This document shows positions 57,806 through 64,000 of a stretch of 64,000 nt of DNA, piece after piece (positions within the stretch are counted from its first letter, which is position 1; every line of letters starts with the position of its first letter). Origin of the DNA: Steinernema hermaphroditum. Lineage: Eukaryota; Nematoda; Chromadorea; Rhabditida; Steinernematidae. The position numbers and the translations under genes are program-made. The notes beneath the pieces are model-generated. The model saw nothing but the letters and a program-made list of their open reading frames with translations, was not told where the DNA came from and did no database searches. Location of the stretch: assembly GCA_030435675.1 (NCBI GenBank), contig CM059624.1:9882769-9946768 (forward strand), written 5' to 3'.

Positions 57806-58735
57806 CAGGGTGCAAGGTAAATACTGTGACACGACTTTTGCGGGCGAATTTTTAAGCAGTTTTGAGCACTTTTCGATTTTTGCACCGCCAGAACTCCAGC
57901 GCCGAGAAAGAAGGTGAAACAGAGAATTCAGCGGAATTCACAGAGAAGCATCAGGAAATTGGCCAGAGAACGTGTTATCGCTTACGGTGAGAGACATCGG
58001 CTGATCAGAGAAGATCTGGGAGTCCATTCGTATAAGCTCACGAAAGGACAAGTACTCGCGGAAGAAGCAGAAAGACATAAAGACTTGAAAAGTACAAGAA
58101 GATGAGGTGTTTGACCCGCGGCGGGGTCCTGAAGCGAATCCTGTTCTCAAATGAGAAGATTTTTACCGTCTAACCCATCTGAAACTCACAGGGTCGACGC
58201 AAATTGTTGCAGAAAGGTTCCTTGAACACTGTGAGAGTGGAAAAAACCCACTTCCCAGAAAGTGCGATGGTTTGCGCACGAATTTTCAGGTCCGGGTTAA
58301 ATTAGGCTCATGTTCACCTCAAACGGCGGTACGGTCAACGGCAAACTTCTCGAGGGCTGATTTTTGTTGACGGCGAGATTCTCCAGACATATGAGAATTC
58401 AATACACTTTGAATGTAGGCACCAGCAGGACTGGATTCATGGCCACGGCGCAAAGAAAAATTTAGACTGATGCGAGACCGCTCATCGCGGCCTTCTGGAG
58501 CAAGGATCGCCCCCAAGTCCGCTTGATTTGAGTTTTACACGAGTTTCGATGTTTGCGGTATCACGGAGGTGAAACTTTGGGCTCTCAGACACAAGTCCAT
58601 TGACTCGCTGAAGAGAGCTCTGCGGAAAGCATGGGACGAAATTACTCCAAAAATGGTCGCGGGAATTTTGAAGAATTTCCGAAGGCGATTGGACGCCTGA
58701 ATCGAAGCCCAAGAAAACCATTTTGAATACTTGTG
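57806..58735 (+). mobile_element. Decayed mariner element with transposase remnant
   Basis: The left end CAGGGTGCAAGGTAAATACT is typical of mariner termini. Plus-strand transposase pieces occur in family order with frameshifts and stops: SIRKLARERV and REDLGVHSYKLTKGQV (57.94-58.04 kb), LKRILFSNEKIFTV (58.12 kb), a QQDWIHGHGAKKNLD-like catalytic stretch (58.42 kb), SPLDL (58.5 kb) and the C-terminal KNFRRRLDA-like end (58.67-58.70 kb). No matching right terminus was found. It belongs to a different family from the element at 55.3 kb. Confidence 0.8.
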
Positions 58736-60637
58736 AATATATCACGTGCAGAATTTCCTACGCTTTCGAACGATATTTTTTTTAAGAACGACCTGAGGTC
58801 AAAAAAGGATGCCGGATACAAGAGAGGTACGCACATCAGGCTTGTAATGACCAGTACAGTATGTGTATACGGCGTATCCAGAGAGTCAATCAATCATTTT
58901 TGGCAACTGTAGAAAGTGGATCAAGCCTGACCAGCCTAAATTCTCGAGTTAACTCTACAGGAGGACTAATTTTTGGTCTAACATTCGATTTGACTTAAGC
59001 CCGTTTTAAAAGCGCATGTCTTGGTTCTGTTGTATACTGTCGAAAACTGATCTCTAGAAACGAAATCGAACTATTCTGTCCCTCGTCGTTAGGATCTTTG
59101 GACATGCTCTCTTTCTTCGACTTCAAACCTCCTACGACTGAAGACGGCTCGTAGATACAGTGGCGTCCAACATGATTCGTTTTTATATAAACTAACGAAT
59201 CCCGCTGGATTTCTTGGCCGTTTAAAACATGTTTCTTGTTTTGAAATGTTTCTTCATTATTAATTCGTCCAAAACTAATTTTTTTTGCTGTCGAAAACAC
59301 AGCTCCTTTTTTGCAAAAATAGTGGAATGTTCTAGAAATACGTGTGAGACAGTTCCTACAACGTGAAGAGGCTGGAACTGAAGAGGTGAAGAGGATACAG
59401 TGTTCTATTGAGAGTGTGGTCAAGTTGAGATCTCAGGCGCCGGGTTACCACTTGTAAAACGTTGAATTACAGCGGTTTTATATCCTCTAGCTATTCAGCT
59501 GAAGTGCGATTAGAACGTTTCATGGAGTCAAAGCGTAGTCCACTCACTATATCTCAAAGAAACGTTCTGCGTTCCAAAGAACAAAGTTCACAACTTAGCA
59601 ACGCTCAGCTTCGAATTCTGACTCCAAATCATCGATCGTCTGGCGCTCTTGTTTGTCTCGTCTCCAGGAATCCCTCACATAACCGATCGAGCTCTCCTCC
59701 TTCGTCTTATCATCGACTCGCACCCGATCAATCTGTCTGATTAGACAGTTTTTGTTGTGCTCCTCTCGGTAGGGTCAGAAACATTCGACCGACGGATTAG
59801 CCGAGTGTTTCGCATGAAGATAAGAGGGTAGTGGTGGGCTGTTTTTTTTCTTGGAGTTCTTTTAAGATGCTCAGGAGACGAAAGGCTATGGTTTATAGTA
59901 AGGAGACACCTGACCCGATCTGATGTGCCTTCTTGAGAGTAATCACCTCCTGATAGTGCTCAAAACGGTCTAACCATGTGTAATGACCGTGCTTGTCACC
60001 ATCTTGTGTCAAATCACGTCGGGCAAAGGTGGTCGTACTCATACTGAGGGTTCACTGATCACTTTTTGGAGGGTACTGTTGAATTTGATACCGAGTAGGG
60101 CTGGTATTTATCATTTGCCTTGTCCAAAGTACTTGGAAAAGACCTCCCAAAGAGTGCCTCCCTGATTTGAGCAAAGGATTTACTTCCACTCCCACGTCTC
60201 CGCTTGTTATGGCCGATCAGCGCTTCTGACGCCGATCGATTATCTTCTCTATCAGACCTTCTTATTTATTGCCTTCTGTTTATCGGTACTTTGTTGTGTC
60301 TCTTTCTTCGATAAGCTCCTCCGCGCGTTCCCCTCTCGGCCACCTCCGATCGGACTCTCGCTGGGCAAGCGATCGGTGATAAGACGACAGGCCTCGGGAG
60401 GTCTTGCGAGAGGTCGTCCGATGTCCAAAAAGGCGCCAAACGGACGACGGCCAACGGGCTGTTTACCCGAGAAGAACGCTGTTTTGGCTTCGATGGCTGG
60501 AGGAGTCACTTCTGAGTGAGCCTCTGTCATATGGGACGGTCACTTGGCGACACGGGTGATAAGAGAACGCGTCGGCTGAGCAGGAAAGTCAATAGCCCTT
60601 TGAGGATTGAGTTGTTTCAGTCGACGAAAACGGCGCG
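58736..60637. other. Intergenic upstream of the organic anion transporter
   Basis: No gene supported. Frames such as 59462-59740 plus are Ser-rich shadows without domain similarity. Contains the transporter's promoter. Confidence 0.5.
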
Positions 60638-63600
60638 ATGAATGACCAGCAGCTTGTGATGGTGTTCTTCGCCGTCTTCCTCTCCGTCTACTTTCTCGAG
60701 TCCATCGGAGGCTTCTACATGACCAGGTTGGTGGTGGCACCCACTTTCCCAGCTCGACGCTCCTTCTTCCAGCGCCATCGTCTACATCGAGAAGCAGTTC
60801 CAGATTCCGAGCAAAGTGTCGGGAACGATGGTTTCGGCGAACGACTTCGGATACATTCCATCCGTCGTTTTTGTCGCTTACCGAGGGAGTAAGGTAAGCG
60901 AATCCTTCTTAAAAAAGCCCTGTGTTTTTATGAAGCGAAAAACGACTTGTGGACACTTCAGTTTGACAGAGCCACTAAAAATCTGTGTAGAGATTTCCCC
61001 TATGGAACATACGAAATGAGCCGTGGCAATGATCGAATCCGTTTTCGAATCACTTTCGAAATCTAACTGTCCTCACATGGTTTAGTGAAAAGTGTAGCAT
61101 TACTGCAAATTCTTGTACAGAATGCCAATTGATCTGGTTCTCTGGGCCACTTATAAACCTCCTCACTTCTCGGTACACGTTATCCATATTCACCACGTTC
61201 CAGGGGAATCGAGCACGTTGGATTGGCGGTGGCTGTCTCTTGATCGCGCTGGCCAACATACTCATCAGCATGTCGAACTTCATGTTCCCGGTGGAGGACA
61301 TCAATGCGCATTCGGACGTCGTCGACACGGCCATCTCCGGCACCTACGGGACGTTTCCTCCCGGCGTCTCCACTCTCCCCCCGGCCGTGTTTCCCCTCCG
61401 TTTTCTGCAGCTTCCTTCTGATATCGAAGACTTCTGCGTTTCGCACGATCTCACCGAAAGATGTTTCGACTACTACGTACAATTCAATTCGCCGTTCAAT
61501 GCACTAAAAATGCACTTTTAGTCCTCACACAACAGTTCGACCTTGGCCGACTTCAAAGGACACCTGAGGGAGCAGGCCGGAAGGTCTTTCGGAATGTGCG
61601 ACAGAACGGTTAACTTGTTACGCAAAGTGGTAAGTTCCTTGTGAAGTAGAATTCCTTGTCGACGAGGCAATAATCCAGAAACACGTACAAGATGAGTTAA
61701 CATTCAGATCCACGACGAGAAATGCGCTCGCCACGAAACGAACATCGGGCCCACTCTGATGATCTTCGGAGGTCTTCTCATCCTCGGAGTCGGCCGTACG
61801 ATGCCTTTCTCTCTCGGCCTTCCTCTTGTCGACGACAACGTCAAGAAGAGGAACCTTCCTGTCTACTTCGGTATTCGTCTTCTCGTGGCATCTTCATCGC
61901 AGTCCCATTTCAGCCGGCATGTTCTTCATCCGCATCCTCGGACCGATCCTCGGCCTCCTCATGGGCAGCTTCTTCAACCGCTACTACTACACCTTTGACC
62001 GTATGTCTCTCAGATTCTCAGATCTCCGTAAAGGGAGCATTCAGCCCCGATTGGACTCACAAATCGCGACCCCATGTGGATCGGCTGTTGGTGGGCCGGC
62101 TTCATGGTCATCGGCACCCTCTTGGCAGGACCCTCTCTGGCCCTCTTCTGCTTCCCTGCGCCGGAAGAGGAGGACGAAGCGGAGAGCGAGGAGGACCAGA
62201 AGATGATCAGAAACGGCGTCGAGATTGAGATGCAGCCTCTGAAGAAGAAGCCGAGAAAGTTGGCGCTCGTGGACCGCCATCTCAAGAAGACCGAAGACGG
62301 GAAGGCGCTAATGCCCGAGAGTTTCTTCGGAAAGACTAAAGGTAGTACACCTTGCATAGGATTGCATCCACCCTGACGTCTCTAGATTTCGCCATGACGA
62401 TGGCCCAAGTCTTCAAGCAGCCTGTTTATGTGGGCGCCTTGGTCGGACGTATCATCGATGTCCTCGCTTTCAAGGGCTTCTTCGTTTTCCTTCCGAAGTA
62501 CCTCGAGATCCAGTTCGGCATTCCCCAGTCCACAATCAATATCTACATGGGTAGGGATGAGAGTGAAACAGCGGAGGTGCATCCTTGGTTCAGCATTCAG
62601 CGGGACGATCGGATTCGCCCTCGGGGTGATCACCGGCAGTGGAGTGATGAAGTTCGCCAAACTGCAAGGAAGGAAGGCGGCCGCGTGGGTCGCCGTGTGC
62701 TCCACGGCCGCGGCCCTGCTTTCTTTCATGAACGCCACAGTCGGGTGCAAGTCGGCTCTGTCGAGAATCGGAGATTACGGAAGGTTTGTGATGAACGATG
62801 GAAACCATAAGTGCCTTTTCTTCTAATCAAACAAGCCTTTGGGTCCACGGCGACTACTGTCCCTCTTCAGAACCACGAACTTCACCTTCTCCACCACCTG
62901 CAACGGGGGCTGCCTTTGTGAAGAAGTGAACCTCTTCCCCGTCTGCAACACTGGGAGCGACGTCTTCTACTCTCCTTGCCACGCCGGCTGCACGAGCCAC
63001 TCTCAGATTCCGAATGTCGGGGTAATTCTCCCACCTCACATCAAAGACCTCTTCCTTGTTCGCAGCTCGTCTTCTCCAACTGTTCTTGTGCCGGACAGTT
63101 CACAGAAGTGTCGCGCGACTTCTGCAACGACGACCACTGCAACTCCCAGTTCTTCTGGTACTTCGTCAACATGGCCATCTCCGGAGTTTTCGGAGGAATG
63201 GGAGTCGTTCCCGGCGTTCTCATTATGCTCAGGTTCTCAAGCCTGCACTGACTGACACTGAGAGAGGGTATTAGGTCTGTTCCTGCCATGCACAGAAGCG
63301 TTTCTCTCGGATTCAACGGGCTCTTGGTGAGTTTGCTGGCGACTCTTCCATCACCCATCCTCTGGGGAGCGATCATCGATCGATTCTGCATCTACTGGAA
63401 CCGATCTTGCGACAAGAACGGAGCCTGTGCCATCTACGACACGGACAACCTAAGAATATGGTGGGATTCGCTGTTCACCCAACCCTATTCGGAGTGTTCA
63501 GGCTGCACGTCTTCTACGGGGGACTCCGCATGATCTCGCTCGTCTCCGACATCTGGGTGTGCTACTTCGCGAAGGGTCTCAAACTGACCGACGAAGAGGA

Positions 63601-63727
63601 AGAGCCCCCGAAACCGGCGGACAACCACAAAGACCGAAAACTGAGCCTCGTGCACCACCACGAGGAGAAGGAGGTGCCCGGTACGGTGGAGGAGGTGACC
63701 AGCAATGGCATAACTCCATTAATATAG
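60638..63727 (+). CDS. Organic anion transporter, SLCO/OATP family
   Basis: Plasma-membrane sodium-independent uptake transporter with 12 predicted helices; substrates in the family are amphipathic organic anions (steroid conjugates, eicosanoids, hormones). Exons: 60638-60726, 60773-60893, 61204-61476, 61522-61629, 61708-61870, 61914-62000, 62045-62341, 62386-62550, 62594-62783, 62871-63021, 63066-63232, 63275-63460, 63502-63727; 740 aa. Landmarks: IEKQFQIPSKVSGTMVSAND after helix 1, the OATP signature region around MWIGCWWAGFMVIG, and a Cys-rich extracellular Kazal-like domain in exons 10-11 (CNGGCLCEEVNLFPVC through NCSCAG and DFCNDDHC). The last loop has CIYWNRSCDKNGACAIYDTDN. The last intron is 41 nt. 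Short cytosolic termini, the C-terminal one His/Glu-rich. A poly(A) signal lies at 63757. Confidence 0.93.
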
Positions 63728-63756
63728 TCCAACTTGTTTCGATTACTTACAACCTC

Positions 63757-63762
63757 AATAAA
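63757..63762 (+). promoter_or_regulatory. Poly(A) signal AATAAA of the SLCO gene
   Basis: AATAAA 29 nt after the stop codon and 12 bp before the stop codon of the convergent gene, so the two 3' ends nearly abut or overlap. Confidence 0.7.
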
Positions 63763-63773
63763 TATCTTTCCGA

Positions 63774-64000
63774 CTAGGCGACCTGGACCTCGTTGGCGCC
63801 GATGACCTCTCCGCTCTCGAAATCGACTTGGCCGAGGATGCCGACGAGGGCGTCGGCCACGTGCTCCGCCGAGTACGTCTTCTGCTCGTCGTAGATCGAC
63901 TTGAACGTGTCGCGCACCTCCTTGTCGTGCGAGTGGTCGCGGATATGGCGTAGCGAGGGACTGTCCACGGCCACGGGGTTGAAGTGGAGCACCTTGATTT
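63774..64000 (-). CDS. Sepiapterin-reductase-like SDR, 3' part only
   Basis: Partial: the 5' part is beyond the window edge; 74 codons and the stop are visible with no splice site needed. The visible C-terminus (VLHFNPVAVDSP, then HIRDHSHDKEVRDTFKSIYD, then FESGEVIGANEV) matches the C-terminal layout of sepiapterin reductases: a VLNYAPGPLDT-like strand, a helix with SHD.EVR, and an ESG end. That enzyme makes tetrahydrobiopterin, the cofactor of aromatic amino acid hydroxylases. The usual Gly-Pro of the P-G region is altered (NPVAVD). Catalytic YxxxK and the NADP motif are outside the window, so another SDR subgroup remains possible. Confidence 0.6.
   Translation of the reverse strand, partial: IKVLHFNPVAVDSPSLRHIRDHSHDKEVRDTFKSIYDEQKTYSAEHVADALVGILGQVDFESGEVIGANEVQVA

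Noticed and set aside
57914..58105. Small plus-strand frame considered as a gene
   Set aside because: It is an N-terminal transposase fragment of the decayed mariner, with further fragments in other frames downstream.

Overview
This is a nuclear segment from a nematode. The evidence is numerous very short GT-AG introns (39-51 nt) with TTTCAG-like acceptors, several start codons sitting directly behind an acceptor-like TTTCAG (as in spliced-leader trans-splicing), and typically nematode gene families: a nematode-type globin, DUF1679/CHK kinase-like, class-3 lipase, tau-tubulin-kinase-like and RBR genes, plus mariner elements. I could not place it to genus. All exon models were built by hand from splice signals and reading-frame arithmetic; every model listed closes in frame.

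Layout. 0.3-3.8 kb: a globin gene (minus strand) with two alternative first exons. 3.8-12.5 kb: a long gene-free stretch with GC-rich islands. 12.5-21.4 kb: tRNA-Val, a UDP-glucose 6-dehydrogenase gene (minus) lacking its catalytic cysteine, an inverted fragment of that gene, then two tandem SLC35A-type nucleotide-sugar transporters (plus). 25.0-26.3 kb: MPPED-type metallophosphoesterase. 28.9-31.4 kb: long-chain acyl-CoA synthetase, convergent with a small two-helix membrane protein gene that uses a GC-AG intron. 32.8-34.4 kb: local repeats with C tracts. 34.5-40.4 kb: five head-to-tail J-domain genes (minus), all N-J domain-transmembrane, two of which have lost the HPD motif. 40.8-51.5 kb: two inverted RBR E3 ligase paralogues flank a single-pass membrane protein, a coiled-coil protein and a tau-tubulin-kinase-like gene. 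51.7-54.5 kb: a class-3 lipase with an in-frame nonsense codon, convergent with a CHK kinase-like gene. 54.7-58.8 kb: a transposon block (long inverted-repeat element, a mariner with about 410-bp terminal repeats, a second decayed mariner). 60.6-63.7 kb: an organic anion transporter (SLCO), convergent with the 3' end of a sepiapterin-reductase-like gene cut by the window edge.

Functional links are limited. The UGDH and the two sugar transporters could belong to one nucleotide-sugar/Golgi glycosylation theme. The J-protein array is a tandem family probably aimed at mitochondria. The RBR pair is a duplicated ligase whose RING1-IBR segment has been kept nearly identical, most simply by gene conversion.
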